Source: Rhodoferax sp.
GTDB taxonomy: Bacteria > Pseudomonadota > Gammaproteobacteria > Burkholderiales > Burkholderiaceae_C
Reading direction: 5' to 3'
DNA: 64,000 bases
NCBI GenBank assembly: GCA_024235935.1
Contig: JACKLL010000007.1
Location: 161,406-225,405, forward strand
Below, piece by piece: positions 16,664-25,404 of this stretch (the stretch's first letter is position 1; each line of letters starts with the position of its first letter). Made by a program: the position numbers and the translations under genes. The notes under the pieces were generated by a model. It searched no databases and was not told where the DNA came from. It was given only the letters and a program-made list of their open reading frames with translations.

Positions 16664-16712
16664 TTACCCGGGTTAATTAAATTCGTCAATAACACCCGGA
16701 TTAAATATCCGG
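16664..16712. promoter_or_regulatory. operator-like inverted repeats upstream of the MarR operon
   Basis: The 49 bases hold ttacccgggttaa (16664-16676, a near-perfect palindrome centred on CCCGGG) and ccggat-taaat-atccgg (16696-16712, a perfect 6-5-6 inverted repeat). They lie in an AT-rich divergent region between the GIY-YIG/MarR operon and the pyrophosphatase gene. The first site nearly matches tttacccgggtaaa upstream of the MFS gene at 45071. Confidence 0.5.
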
Positions 16713-16774
16713 AACGCACGATCTGGGCCGGGCGTGCGACATGCGCGCATTTCCGCAGCGGTTAGGCTTGCCCC

Positions 16775-17287
16775 ATGTCCGCAACCGGCACCTTCCGACC
16801 TGGCACGACCGCAGATGCAGCGGCAGAGCCCGTCGTTGAGGTCTTCATCGAGGTGCCCCGTGGCAGCTTTCTCAAGCGTGATCCGAACGGCAGGGTTCAC
16901 TTCGTGTCGCCGCTGCCCTGCCCCTACAACTACGGCGCGGTGCCCGCCTATCTCGGCGGAGAGGGCGACCTGCTCGATGTGGTGGTGCTCGGTCCGCGTC
17001 TGCGCTTCGGCACCCGCAGGCGCCTGCGGGTCTGGGGCGCGATCACGCTGACCGACCGCGGCGAGTCCGACGACAAGCTGATCTGCAGCGCGCAGCCACC
17101 AACGCCTCAGGAGATCCGCCGGCTGCTGCGCTTCTTCCGCTTCTACGCGCGCTGCAAGGCCTTGCGCAATCTGTGGCGTGGCCGACCCGGGCGCAATGCC
17201 TGCGAAGGCTGGTGCACGGCGGCCGAGGCTCTGAAGCGCGCGCAGCCGCTGCCCGAACGGTGGGTCGGCCCTGCCGTGCCATTCTGA
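16775..17287 (+). CDS. inorganic-pyrophosphatase-family protein, divergent active site
   Basis: A soluble protein of 170 residues with the family-I pyrophosphatase fold: VFIEVPRGSFLKRDPNGRVH, then SPLPCPYNYGAVPAYLGGEG and DLLDVVVLG. The signature DGDPLDVLVL is here EGDLLDVVVL: the first Asp is Glu and the Pro is Leu. The C-terminal region (FRFYARCKALRNL) resembles the family's helix but carries extra Cys. The role could be PPi hydrolysis with altered metal binding or a related phosphoester reaction. It is monocistronic and convergent with the SrkA-type kinase gene. Confidence 0.75.
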   Translation: MSATGTFRPGTTADAAAEPVVEVFIEVPRGSFLKRDPNGRVHFVSPLPCPYNYGAVPAYLGGEGDLLDVVVLGPRLRFGTRRRLRVWGAITLTDRGESDDKLICSAQPPTPQEIRRLLRFFRFYARCKALRNLWRGRPGRNACEGWCTAAEALKRAQPLPERWVGPAVPF

Positions 17288-17330
17288 GCCGCAAGACCAT
17301 CGCCACTGCTGGCCGCCAAGGTCTGCGGAC

Positions 17331-18377
17331 TCACACCACCAGCGGCGCTTCGTCCATCGCCTCGCACTGGTCCTCCAGCATCTGTGCCTGGCCTTGCCAG
17401 TAGTCGCTGGAGCCGAACCACGGAAAGTTGATCGGAAAGATCGGGTCCTCCCAGCGCCGCGCCAGCCAGGCGCTGTAGTGGATCAGGCGCAGCGTGCGCA
17501 GCGGCTCGATCAAGGCCAGCTCACGGCGGTCGAACTCCCGGAATTGTTCGTATCCGTCGACCAGAGCGCCCAGCTGGCGCTGGCGTTGCTGCCGATCACC
17601 CGACAGCAGCATCCACAAATCCTGCACGGCCGGACCGGTACGGGCATCGTCCAGATCGACGAAATGCGGCCCCGGGCCGGACGACGCGGGAACGTCGGTC
17701 GGTGTCCACAGGATGTTTCCGGGATGGCAATCGCCATGCAGGCGCAGCAAGCGGATCGGTTCTGCATCGGCCGCAGTCCGACCGGCCAGGCAGTCGTGTA
17801 GCCCGACCCGGTCCAGCGCCTGGCGCGAAACATCGGCCCAGCGCGCCTGCACGTCGAGCGGCACCCGCTCGTTGTCGAGCAGCCAGTTGCGCGAATCCTC
17901 CCCGAAGGTCTGCAGGTTCAGTGCCGGCCGGTGCCGGAACGCGGTGGCAGCGCCGACGCCATGGAAGCGGGCCAGGAAACGCCCGATCCACTCCAGCACC
18001 TCGCCATCGTCGAGTTCCGGTCCGCGCCCACCGCGGCGGGGGCACACGCTGAAGGCAAAGCCGCCAAAGTGGTGCAGGCTGGCACCGTCCAGCAGCATGG
18101 GCCCGACTGCCGGAACCTCTGCGCTTTCGAGTTCGCGGGTGAAATCGTGCTCCTCCTGGATCTGGGCGTCACTCCAGCGTCCGGGCCGGTAGAACTTGGT
18201 GACCACGGCACTGCCGTCCTCGAGCTGCACCTGGTAGACCCGGTTCTCGTAACTCGACAAGGCCGTGAGCCGGCCGTCGCCCCGCAGGCCCACCGTCTCC
18301 AGGGCATCGAGCACCTGGTCGGGGGTCAGGGTTTCGAACGGATGGGTGGTGGAAAGTTTTTCGGGAGGTGACGCCAT
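17331..18377 (-). CDS. srkA: serine/threonine protein kinase SrkA (YihE/RdoA)
   Basis: The 348-residue protein has a choline-kinase-like fold. SYENRVYQVQLEDG and VVTKFYRPGRW give the nucleotide loop and Lys, LHGDCHPGNILW is the catalytic loop with its Asp, and HFVDLDDA holds the metal-binding Asp. The C-terminal LRTLRLIHYSAWLARRW and FPWFGSSDYW are typical of SrkA, a stress-response kinase that counters MazEF-like programmed death in E. coli. ATG 18377 fits the family length; a longer in-frame start would run into the promoter of the divergent operon. Confidence 0.9.
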   Translation of the reverse strand: MASPPEKLSTTHPFETLTPDQVLDALETVGLRGDGRLTALSSYENRVYQVQLEDGSAVVTKFYRPGRWSDAQIQEEHDFTRELESAEVPAVGPMLLDGASLHHFGGFAFSVCPRRGGRGPELDDGEVLEWIGRFLARFHGVGAATAFRHRPALNLQTFGEDSRNWLLDNERVPLDVQARWADVSRQALDRVGLHDCLAGRTAADAEPIRLLRLHGDCHPGNILWTPTDVPASSGPGPHFVDLDDARTGPAVQDLWMLLSGDRQQRQRQLGALVDGYEQFREFDRRELALIEPLRTLRLIHYSAWLARRWEDPIFPINFPWFGSSDYWQGQAQMLEDQCEAMDEAPLVV

Positions 18378-18430
18378 GGCGACATTGTCGGGGCCCGTTC
18401 GGGTTCCTACCACTTGCGGGCCATAAATCA

Positions 18431-18468
18431 TTGACCTAAGATAAGTTCAACTAAGAAAGTTAAAGGAG
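18431..18468 (+). promoter_or_regulatory. AT-rich promoter/operator and RBS ahead of the 22-gene operon
   Basis: The stretch begins with ttgacc (18431-18436, a good -35-like hexamer) and contains ctaag twice at a 15-base period (18436 and 18451), each followed by an aagtt within 8 bases. It ends with aaggag (18463-18468), well spaced from the TTG start at 18475. It is the only clearly AT-rich, promoter-like stretch I found ahead of the 25-kb gene run. The repeats are candidates for binding by the operon's own HxlR-type regulator. Confidence 0.45.
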
Positions 18469-18474
18469 ACAGGC

Positions 18475-18969
18475 TTGACGGCTGCAACAAGCGCAGGCAC
18501 GGCATCGACCGACGCGCAAACCGATCCTTTGCAAGGCACCTGGCACCTGGTGCGCTGGGAGATCGCCTATGGCGATGGCCGGCCGGCGACCCTGCCCTTC
18601 GGCGCGCAGGCCACCGGGCTGATCACCTACAGCCACGACGGCACGATGAGCGCCTGCATTGCGCGTGCCGACCGTCCGCCACTGTCCAGCGACAGCGTGC
18701 GCAGCGCCCCCGAGGCCGAGCGGCTGGCCGCATTCGAGAGCTATTTCCAGTACGCCGGACCCTACGCCGTGCGCCGCGGACCGGACGGCCGGCAGCAGGT
18801 CGTGCATACGGTGACCCACGCGCTGAATCCCAATTTCGTCGGCACCACACAGATCCGCAACATGGACTTCGCCAGCGACGGCACGCTGACACTGTCGGCG
18901 TCCGACACCGTGCCCGGCACCACGGTCGCTCGCCACCACCGCCTGATCTGGCGCCGCCCTGCGCACTGA
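18475..18969 (+). CDS. lipocalin-like domain protein (TTG start)
   Basis: The 164-residue protein starts at TTG, supported by aaggag six bases upstream; no better ATG exists. The core reads DPLQGTWHLVRWEI, TGLITYSHDGTMSACI, a long polar segment with FQYAGPYAVRR, and ends in paired strands. This is the lipocalin-like small beta-barrel family often found beside oxidative catabolic genes, where it may bind a hydrophobic intermediate. No enzymatic residues are evident. It is first in the operon, 12 bases before the paaN-like gene. Confidence 0.8.
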   Translation: MTAATSAGTASTDAQTDPLQGTWHLVRWEIAYGDGRPATLPFGAQATGLITYSHDGTMSACIARADRPPLSSDSVRSAPEAERLAAFESYFQYAGPYAVRRGPDGRQQVVHTVTHALNPNFVGTTQIRNMDFASDGTLTLSASDTVPGTTVARHHRLIWRRPAH

Positions 18970-18981
18970 ACGGGACACGCC

Positions 18982-20709
18982 ATGCACATCGATACCCCCT
19001 TGTTTGCGCGGCACCGCAGCCGCTTCGAGCAGGCGCAGCAGGCCTGCACCGACCGCGGCTGCTGGAGCCCCTTTCCCGAAACTCCGAACCGCTATCCCGA
19101 TGCCGCGCAGGCACAGGCGCAGGGCCTGGCCGCGTTTCGGGCCCATCTGGGTGCGGACGGCGTTGACCGGCCGTTCGAACTGGACCAGCCGGGCACCATC
19201 GGCACGCTGGGCGCAGAAATCTCGCCCTATACCCAGCAGCCCCTGGGCGTCCGCTACCCGCAGGCTGACGTGGACCGCCTGTTCGACGCAGCACAGAAGG
19301 CCATCGAGCCCTGGGCCGGCGCCGGCATCGAACAGCGCCTGGGCGTGTTGATGGAGGTGGTCGAGCGGCTGTTCGCCGACCACCTGTTCGAACTGACCCA
19401 CGCCGTCATGCACACCGCGGGACAGAGCTTCAACATGGCCTATGCCGGCTCCGGCGTCAACGCGCTGGACCGGGCCATCGAGGCACTGGTCTACGCGGAG
19501 CAGGCGATGCGCGCGGTGACGCCGCACGCACGCTGGGAGCGCCAGTTCGGCGCCTCGACCATTGCCCTCGACAAGACCTACCGGCTGGTGCCGCGGGGCA
19601 TCGCGGTTTGCTTCGCTTGCGCCAGCTTTCCGACCTGGAACGCCTGGCCTTCGATGATGGCCAGCCTGGCGACCGGCAATGCGGTGATCGTCAAACCGCA
19701 TCCGGCCACCATCCTGCCGATGGCGATCTCGGTACGGGTGTTCCGCCAGGTACTCGCGGCGGCCGGTTTCGATCCAAACCTGGTGACGATGGCCACCGAC
19801 AGCGTGGAACAGCCGATCGGCAAGCTGCTGGTGCAGCATCCCAAGACCGCCATCGTCGACTTCACCGGCAGCGTCGCGTTTGGCCAGTGGGTCGAACGCA
19901 ATGCCTATCCGGCACTGGCTTTCACCGAGACCGCCGGCTGCAATACCGTGGTGCTGGAATCCACCGACGACCTGGACGCCACGCTGCGCAGCCTGGCCAC
20001 GACCATGTGCATGTTCAGTGCGCAGATGTGCACCAGCCCGCAGAACATCTACATCCCGGCGCACGGCGTACGCACCCCGCAGGGCCTGGTACCGCTGCAG
20101 ACCGTGGCGCGCCAGCTCGCGGATGCGGTGCAAAAGCTCGGCGCCGATCCGAAGAAGGCGGCCATGATCCTGGCCACGATCCAGTCGCCGCAGACGCTGG
20201 CGCTGCTGCAGCAGCTGCGCACCGAGGGCGCGGCGCGCGGCCAGGTGCTGCTCGAACCGCAGCCGTATGCGCATCCCGAATTTCCGCAGGCCCGCACCAG
20301 CACACCGCTGATGCTGCAGGTCGACACCACGCAGCGCGAACTCTACGGACAGGAGCGCTTCGGCCCGGTCAGCTTCGTCATCGCCTGTGCCGATGCCGAC
20401 GATGCGCTGGCCCAGGCCAGTGGCGACGTCACCGCCTTCGGAGGGCTGACGGCCTTCCTGTATTCAACCGACGAAGACTACATCGCGCGCGCCGAAGCGG
20501 CCTATGCCAGAGCCGGCGCCCAGCTCACGACCAACCTCACCGGCGCGATGCCGCTGAACTTCGCCGCCGCCTACAGCGACTACCACGTCACCGGCCTGAA
20601 CCCGGCCGGCAACGCCGCATTGACCAGCCTGGCCTTTGTCGCCAGCCGCTTCTGCATCACGCAATCGCGCCGGCCGGCGCGCGAGCCCTCGCCAGCCCCC
20701 CAATCCTGA
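18982..20709 (+). CDS. paaN: PaaN-type aldehyde dehydrogenase
   Basis: This 575-residue enzyme resembles the phenylacetate-degradation protein PaaN/PaaZ aldehyde-dehydrogenase part without a hydratase domain. RGIAVCFACASFPTWNAWPS and VIVKPHPATILP form the cofactor region, VDFTGSVAFG is the NAD(P) loop, ETAGCN precedes the catalytic segment, and Cys350 lies in FSAQMCTSPQNI. It would oxidise an aldehyde, or a CoA-linked semialdehyde, to the acid. In this operon the natural source is the aldehyde released by the carotenoid-oxygenase-family enzymes encoded immediately downstream. No other paa genes are nearby, so a phenylacetate role is unlikely. Confidence 0.85.
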   Translation: MHIDTPLFARHRSRFEQAQQACTDRGCWSPFPETPNRYPDAAQAQAQGLAAFRAHLGADGVDRPFELDQPGTIGTLGAEISPYTQQPLGVRYPQADVDRLFDAAQKAIEPWAGAGIEQRLGVLMEVVERLFADHLFELTHAVMHTAGQSFNMAYAGSGVNALDRAIEALVYAEQAMRAVTPHARWERQFGASTIALDKTYRLVPRGIAVCFACASFPTWNAWPSMMASLATGNAVIVKPHPATILPMAISVRVFRQVLAAAGFDPNLVTMATDSVEQPIGKLLVQHPKTAIVDFTGSVAFGQWVERNAYPALAFTETAGCNTVVLESTDDLDATLRSLATTMCMFSAQMCTSPQNIYIPAHGVRTPQGLVPLQTVARQLADAVQKLGADPKKAAMILATIQSPQTLALLQQLRTEGAARGQVLLEPQPYAHPEFPQARTSTPLMLQVDTTQRELYGQERFGPVSFVIACADADDALAQASGDVTAFGGLTAFLYSTDEDYIARAEAAYARAGAQLTTNLTGAMPLNFAAAYSDYHVTGLNPAGNAALTSLAFVASRFCITQSRRPAREPSPAPQS

Positions 20710-20720
20710 AGGAGAACACC

Positions 20721-22184
20721 ATGGGTGCCCACGACAGCAATGCTTTCAACGAGATTCCGGTCCTGGTCGGCGGTTTTGCGCCGGTTGCGCAGGAGATGAC
20801 CGTCGACCTGACCGACGTCGAAGGCGAAATCCCCAAGGACCTGACCGGCATGTACGTGCGCAATGGCCCGAACCGCAGGTTCGAAGCTCCCGGGCGCTAC
20901 CACTGGTTCGACGGCGACGGCATGCTGCACGCGGTACGCTTCGAGGGCGGCAAGGCCCAGTACCAGAACCGCTGGGTCATGACCGACAGTCTGCAGGAAG
21001 AGCTTGCGGCCGGCAGCGCCTTGTGGCAAGGCATCAAGGACCCGCCGCGCAAGGACCGGCCCGACATGCCGATCAAGAACACCTCCAACACCGACGTCAA
21101 GTTCTACGCCGGCACGCTGGTGTCGATGTGGTACCTCGGCGGCGCGGTCTACCAGTGCCGCCCGGGCGATCTGTCGACCATCGGCAAGCTCGACATGGAC
21201 CCGCGACTCCAGGGTCTGCCGATTTCGGCCCATTCCAAGGTCGACGAGCGCACCGGCGAATTCCTGTTCTTCGCCTACGGCAAGGAAGCACCGTACATGC
21301 ACTACGGCGTGATGGACCGCCAGGGGGCGCTCAAGACCTTCATGCCGGTGCAACTGCCCGGCCCGCGCCTGCCGCACGACATGGCGATCACGCCGAACTA
21401 CACCATCCTGCACGACCTGCCGCTGTTCTACGACATGGACGCCTTCGCGGCCGGTCGCCACAAGCTCAAGTTCCACCACACGCTGCCGTCGCGCTTTGCC
21501 GTGGTGCCGCGACACGGCACGCCGGAGCAGATCCGCTGGTTCGAGGCCGAGCCCACCTACATGTACCACGTCTCCAACGCCTGGGAAGAGGACGACGGCC
21601 AGGGTGGCATCGAGGTCGTGATGACCGGCACGCCGTTCCGACTGCCCACCGATGTGCGCGGACAGCTCGACGTCGACCGGTTTCCGAAGATGCTGGCGAA
21701 CCTGGAACACGACTTCATCTTCAAGGAGTGGCGCTTCAACCTGCGCACCGGGCAGACGAAGGAACGCGTCATCGACGACATCATCAACCAGGAGTTCCCG
21801 GTCATCAATTCCTGGATGCAGGGCCACAAGACCCGCTATTCCTGGAACGTGCTGATGGGTCGGCTCAACCGTGCCGAAGACCCGCGCTTCTGCGGCCTGG
21901 TGCGCTACGACCTGCAGCAGGACACCTGCACCACCTGGCATGCCGGCACCGGCAAATGGTTCAGCGAAGCCCCGTTCGCGCCCAAGGACCACTGGAAGAG
22001 CGAAGACGACGGCTACCTGGTGGGATTCATGTGGGACGACCGCCAGCAGGCCTCGTTCCTGAGCATCTTCGACGCCCACGACATCTCCCGTGGACCGGTG
22101 TGCCGGATCCGGCTGCCGCAGCGCGTGCCCAACGGCTTTCACGCGACCTGGGTCAGTGGCGAGCGGCTGGCACGCGGCTACTGA
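20721..22184 (+). CDS. carotenoid oxygenase family protein 1
   Basis: The enzyme has 487 residues and a good RBS (aaggag at 20708-20713). It has the seven-bladed propeller pattern of carotenoid-cleavage dioxygenases, starting MYVRNGPNRRF and GRYHWFDGDGMLH. All four Fe(II)-binding histidines are present: His171 (ISAHSKVD), His219 (LPHDMAIT), His283 (YMYHVSNAWEE) and His474 (NGFHATW); the spacing is close to that of stilbene-cleaving NOV1. It should cleave an alkene with O2 to carbonyl products in the cytosol. It closely resembles protein 2 encoded next, suggesting local duplication. The substrate is not determinable from sequence. Confidence 0.92.
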   Translation: MGAHDSNAFNEIPVLVGGFAPVAQEMTVDLTDVEGEIPKDLTGMYVRNGPNRRFEAPGRYHWFDGDGMLHAVRFEGGKAQYQNRWVMTDSLQEELAAGSALWQGIKDPPRKDRPDMPIKNTSNTDVKFYAGTLVSMWYLGGAVYQCRPGDLSTIGKLDMDPRLQGLPISAHSKVDERTGEFLFFAYGKEAPYMHYGVMDRQGALKTFMPVQLPGPRLPHDMAITPNYTILHDLPLFYDMDAFAAGRHKLKFHHTLPSRFAVVPRHGTPEQIRWFEAEPTYMYHVSNAWEEDDGQGGIEVVMTGTPFRLPTDVRGQLDVDRFPKMLANLEHDFIFKEWRFNLRTGQTKERVIDDIINQEFPVINSWMQGHKTRYSWNVLMGRLNRAEDPRFCGLVRYDLQQDTCTTWHAGTGKWFSEAPFAPKDHWKSEDDGYLVGFMWDDRQQASFLSIFDAHDISRGPVCRIRLPQRVPNGFHATWVSGERLARGY

Positions 22185-22203
22185 ATCCGGACAGGACCCC
22201 ACG

Positions 22204-23646
22204 ATGCGAATCAATGATCTGCCGGTGCACGACATCCCGGCGCTGGACGGCAACAACGCGCCGGTGCTGGACGAGTCGGTATTCGAGGACATGCAGGTGA
22301 TCGGCGAGGTGCCGAAAGACCTCAACGGTCTGTATGTGCGCAACGGCCCGAACGCCTATTACCCGCCCGACTGGCGCTACCACGCCTATGACGGCGACGG
22401 CATGATCCACGCCGTGCAGTTTGCCGATGGCAAGGTCACCTACCGCAACCGCTTCGTGCAGACGCAGGGTCTGCAGGAAGAGCGCGCGGCCGGCCATGCC
22501 CTGTGGAAAGGGCTGAAGGAGCCGATGCGTGCCGACCGCCCGGACCAGCCGCTGAAGAACACCGCCAACACCGACGTCAAGTACCACGCCGGTCGCCTGA
22601 TCGCCATGTGGTACCGCGCCGGCATGCCCTATGCGCTGGACCCGCTGACGCTGGAGACGCTGGGCACGGCCGACTACGGCGGCGCTTACGCCAAGATCTC
22701 GGCCCACTCGCGCCCCGACGAGCACACCGGCGAGCTGATGTTCTTCGACTACAGCCTCACCGCACCCTACATGGCGTACGGCGTCATCGGGCCGGACGGC
22801 AAGCTCAGGACCAAGATGGAGATTCCCCTGCCAGGTCCGCGCCTGCCGCACGACATGGCCATCACCGAACACTACAGCATCCTGCACGACTTTCCCCTGT
22901 GGCCCGATGCCGACGCGCTGAAGGCTGGCCGCTACAAGGTGCATTTCCATGCCGACCAGCCCAGCCGCTTCGCCGTCGTGCCGCGCCATGGCACGGCCAG
23001 CGACATCCGCTGGTTCGACGCCAAACCCGGCTACATGCTGCACGTGGTCAACGCCTGGGAGGAAGGCAGCGAGATCGTCATGGTCGGCACGCCCTACCGG
23101 CTGCATGCGACGGCCGACGGCCAGCCCGACGCACGGCGACTGGAGCGCACCATCAACCAGCGCCAGCGCGACTTCCTGCTGTACGAGTGGCGCTTCGACC
23201 TGGCAAGCGGCACGACCCGCGAGCGCGTCATCGACGATGTGCTCAACAGCGAGTTCCCGGTGATCAACAGCGCCTACCAGGGGCGCAGGAACCGCTACTC
23301 GTACAACATCCTGTTTCCGCAAGGTGGACGCGAGGAGCCGCGTTTCCCGGGCCTGGCCAAGTACGACCTCACGACGGGCGGCTATGTGGCCTACAGCGCC
23401 GGGCCGCAGTACTTCTACAACGAACCCGGTTTCGCCCCGCGCGACAACAGCCAGGCCGAGGACGACGGCTACCTGGTGATGCCGGTCTGGAACCCGGTGG
23501 ACCAGCGCTCCGAGATCCAGGTCTTCGATTGCAAGGATGCCCGGCTGGCCCAGGGCCCTGTGGCACGGGTGCTGATGCCACGCCGGATCCCGCACGGATT
23601 TCACGCCACCTTCGTCAGCCAGCGCACGCTGGACCGCTGGAAGTAG
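22204..23646 (+). CDS. carotenoid oxygenase family protein 2
   Basis: The 480-residue enzyme follows protein 1 by 19 bases. Iron ligands are His168 (ISAHSRPD), His216 (LPHDMAIT), His280 (MLHVVNAWEE) and His467 (HGFHATF). It shares with protein 1 the start LNGLYVRNGPN, the phrase RERVIDDVLNSEFPVIN and the C-terminal GFHAT motif, so the two form one subgroup. It differs in the substrate-side loops (NAYYPPDWRYHAYDGDGM). The role is inferred as oxidative C=C cleavage of a related or successive substrate. ATG 22204 is supported by position after the upstream stop and by homology. Confidence 0.92.
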   Translation: MRINDLPVHDIPALDGNNAPVLDESVFEDMQVIGEVPKDLNGLYVRNGPNAYYPPDWRYHAYDGDGMIHAVQFADGKVTYRNRFVQTQGLQEERAAGHALWKGLKEPMRADRPDQPLKNTANTDVKYHAGRLIAMWYRAGMPYALDPLTLETLGTADYGGAYAKISAHSRPDEHTGELMFFDYSLTAPYMAYGVIGPDGKLRTKMEIPLPGPRLPHDMAITEHYSILHDFPLWPDADALKAGRYKVHFHADQPSRFAVVPRHGTASDIRWFDAKPGYMLHVVNAWEEGSEIVMVGTPYRLHATADGQPDARRLERTINQRQRDFLLYEWRFDLASGTTRERVIDDVLNSEFPVINSAYQGRRNRYSYNILFPQGGREEPRFPGLAKYDLTTGGYVAYSAGPQYFYNEPGFAPRDNSQAEDDGYLVMPVWNPVDQRSEIQVFDCKDARLAQGPVARVLMPRRIPHGFHATFVSQRTLDRWK

Positions 23647-23652
23647 AGCCCC

Positions 23653-25404
23653 ATGATTCTGATACCCGAACACAAGATCGCCGAATACACCGACCGCGGC
23701 TGGTGGGGCACGACCACGCTGTGGGACCTGTTCCAGCAGCAGGTGGCCCAGCGCCCCGACGCCGAGGCGGTGGTCGATGCGGCCAACCGCGCCGATTTTG
23801 CACATGGCGAGGCGCAGCGGCTGACATGGGGCCAACTGTCCGACGCGGTGGACCGCTTTTGCCGCGTGCTGCTGGACACCGGCATCCGCCGCGACGAGAT
23901 CCTGTTGATGCAGTTGCCCAACGGTGTCGAGCAATACATCGTCTACCTGTCGTGCGCACGGCTGGGCATCGTGGTCACGCCGGTGCCGGTGCAATACCGC
24001 GAGAACGAGCTCGACCACATCCTGGCGCATACCCAGGCAGCGGCCGTGGTGACGTTTGCGCGCATCGGAAAGCCGGAGGGTGGGCATGCGGCCGCGGCCA
24101 TGTTCGCGCAGATGCAGGCACACGCGCCGCACCTGCGCAGCATCCTGGCCTGGGGCGATGAGCCTGCATCGGGCTGCATCGACCTGTCGCGGGACTGCGC
24201 GGCGGCCATCACGCCGGCCGACACGCAGCGGCTGGCCCAGGCCGAACGTGAGGCCGCGGTCACCGCCAACGACGTGTTCACGATCTGCTGGACCTCGGGC
24301 ACCGAGGCCCGGCCCAAGGGCGTACCGCGCAGCCACAACGAGTGGCTGGTGGTGGCACCGTCCATCATCGAAGCTGGCCAGATCGGGCCGCAGGCGCGGC
24401 TGCTCAATCCGTTCCCGCTGGTCAACATGGCCGGCATCTCGACCGCGATCGCGGCCTGGCTGGTCGTCGGTGGAACGGTGGTGCAGCACCACCCGTTCTC
24501 GCTGCCGGTGTTCCTGCAGCAGATCCGCGACGAGCGCATCGACTACACCGTGGCTCCGCCGGCCGTGCTGAACATGCTGCTGCAGAACACCGCGCTGCTC
24601 GAGGGCATCGACTTCCAGCGCCTGTCGCGCATCGGCTCCGGCTCGGCACCGCTGAGCGAATGGATGGTGCGCGGGTTTGCCGAGCAGTTCGGCGTGCAGA
24701 TCATCAACTATTTCGGCTCCAACGAAGGTGCGGCACTGGCGGGCAGCGACATCGACCTGCCCGATCCGGGCGAGCGCGCCACCTTCTTCCCACGCGCCGG
24801 TGTGCCGGGCTTCGAGTGGTCGGTATCGACCACACGCAAGATACGCACCCGCCTGGTCGATCTGGACACGGGCGAGGACATCGCGCAGGCCGGCCATATC
24901 GGTGAGTTGCGCTTCACCGGTCCGACAATCTTCAGTGGCTATTACGGTGCGCCCGAAATGACCGCGCGCGCCTTCGACGAACAGGGTTACTACAAGACCG
25001 GCGACCTGTTCGAGATCGCCGGCGACCGGCAGCAGTTCTACCGCTATGCAGGCCGCTCCAAGGACCTGGTGATCCGCGGCGGCATGAACATCTCGGCCGA
25101 GGAGATCGAGGGGCTGCTGCTGTCCTGCCCCGGCGTGCGCGAAGTGGCCGTGGTCGGCGTGCCCGACGCCGTGCTGGGCGAGCGGGTCTGTGTCTGCGTC
25201 GTCGGCCGCGAAGGCCAGCCGCCGGCACTGGTCGACCTGGTGCGCTATCTGCGCACCGAACGCCATGTGGCGGCCTACAAGCTCCCGGAATACCTGCTGC
25301 CGCTGGCGGAGATGCCGCGCAATCCGGTCGGCAAGATCCTCAAGACCGAACTGCGGGCGCAGGCCCGGTCACTGGTCGGCTCGGCCCGCAAGGAGATGGC
25401 ATGA
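23653..25404 (+). CDS. acyl-CoA synthetase (AMP-binding)
   Basis: The 583-residue enzyme carries the adenylate-forming core: TICWTSGTEARPKGVPRSH (P-loop-like motif), NYFGSNEG (A5), YYKTGDLFEI (A7), RSKDLVIRGGMNISAEEIE (A8) and the catalytic Lys in NPVGKILKTEL (A10). It joins a carboxylic acid to CoA with ATP. The position directly after two C=C-cleaving oxygenases and an aldehyde dehydrogenase suggests that it activates the resulting acid. The active-site phrase WTSGTE resembles ligases for aromatic or cyclic acids, but that is not decisive. It overlaps the hydrolase gene by 4 bases. Confidence 0.9.
   Translation: MILIPEHKIAEYTDRGWWGTTTLWDLFQQQVAQRPDAEAVVDAANRADFAHGEAQRLTWGQLSDAVDRFCRVLLDTGIRRDEILLMQLPNGVEQYIVYLSCARLGIVVTPVPVQYRENELDHILAHTQAAAVVTFARIGKPEGGHAAAAMFAQMQAHAPHLRSILAWGDEPASGCIDLSRDCAAAITPADTQRLAQAEREAAVTANDVFTICWTSGTEARPKGVPRSHNEWLVVAPSIIEAGQIGPQARLLNPFPLVNMAGISTAIAAWLVVGGTVVQHHPFSLPVFLQQIRDERIDYTVAPPAVLNMLLQNTALLEGIDFQRLSRIGSGSAPLSEWMVRGFAEQFGVQIINYFGSNEGAALAGSDIDLPDPGERATFFPRAGVPGFEWSVSTTRKIRTRLVDLDTGEDIAQAGHIGELRFTGPTIFSGYYGAPEMTARAFDEQGYYKTGDLFEIAGDRQQFYRYAGRSKDLVIRGGMNISAEEIEGLLLSCPGVREVAVVGVPDAVLGERVCVCVVGREGQPPALVDLVRYLRTERHVAAYKLPEYLLPLAEMPRNPVGKILKTELRAQARSLVGSARKEMA

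Noticed and set aside
18982..20709. Phenylacetate catabolic locus
   Set aside because: Only the PaaN-type gene is present; no paaABCDE, paaG, paaK or paaZ hydratase domain is nearby.
22153..25266. Minus-strand open frame of more than 1000 codons opposite the oxygenases and CoA ligase
   Set aside because: It is an antisense shadow produced by GC-rich third codon positions; the plus strand encodes well-conserved enzymes and the antisense translation has no recognisable domain.
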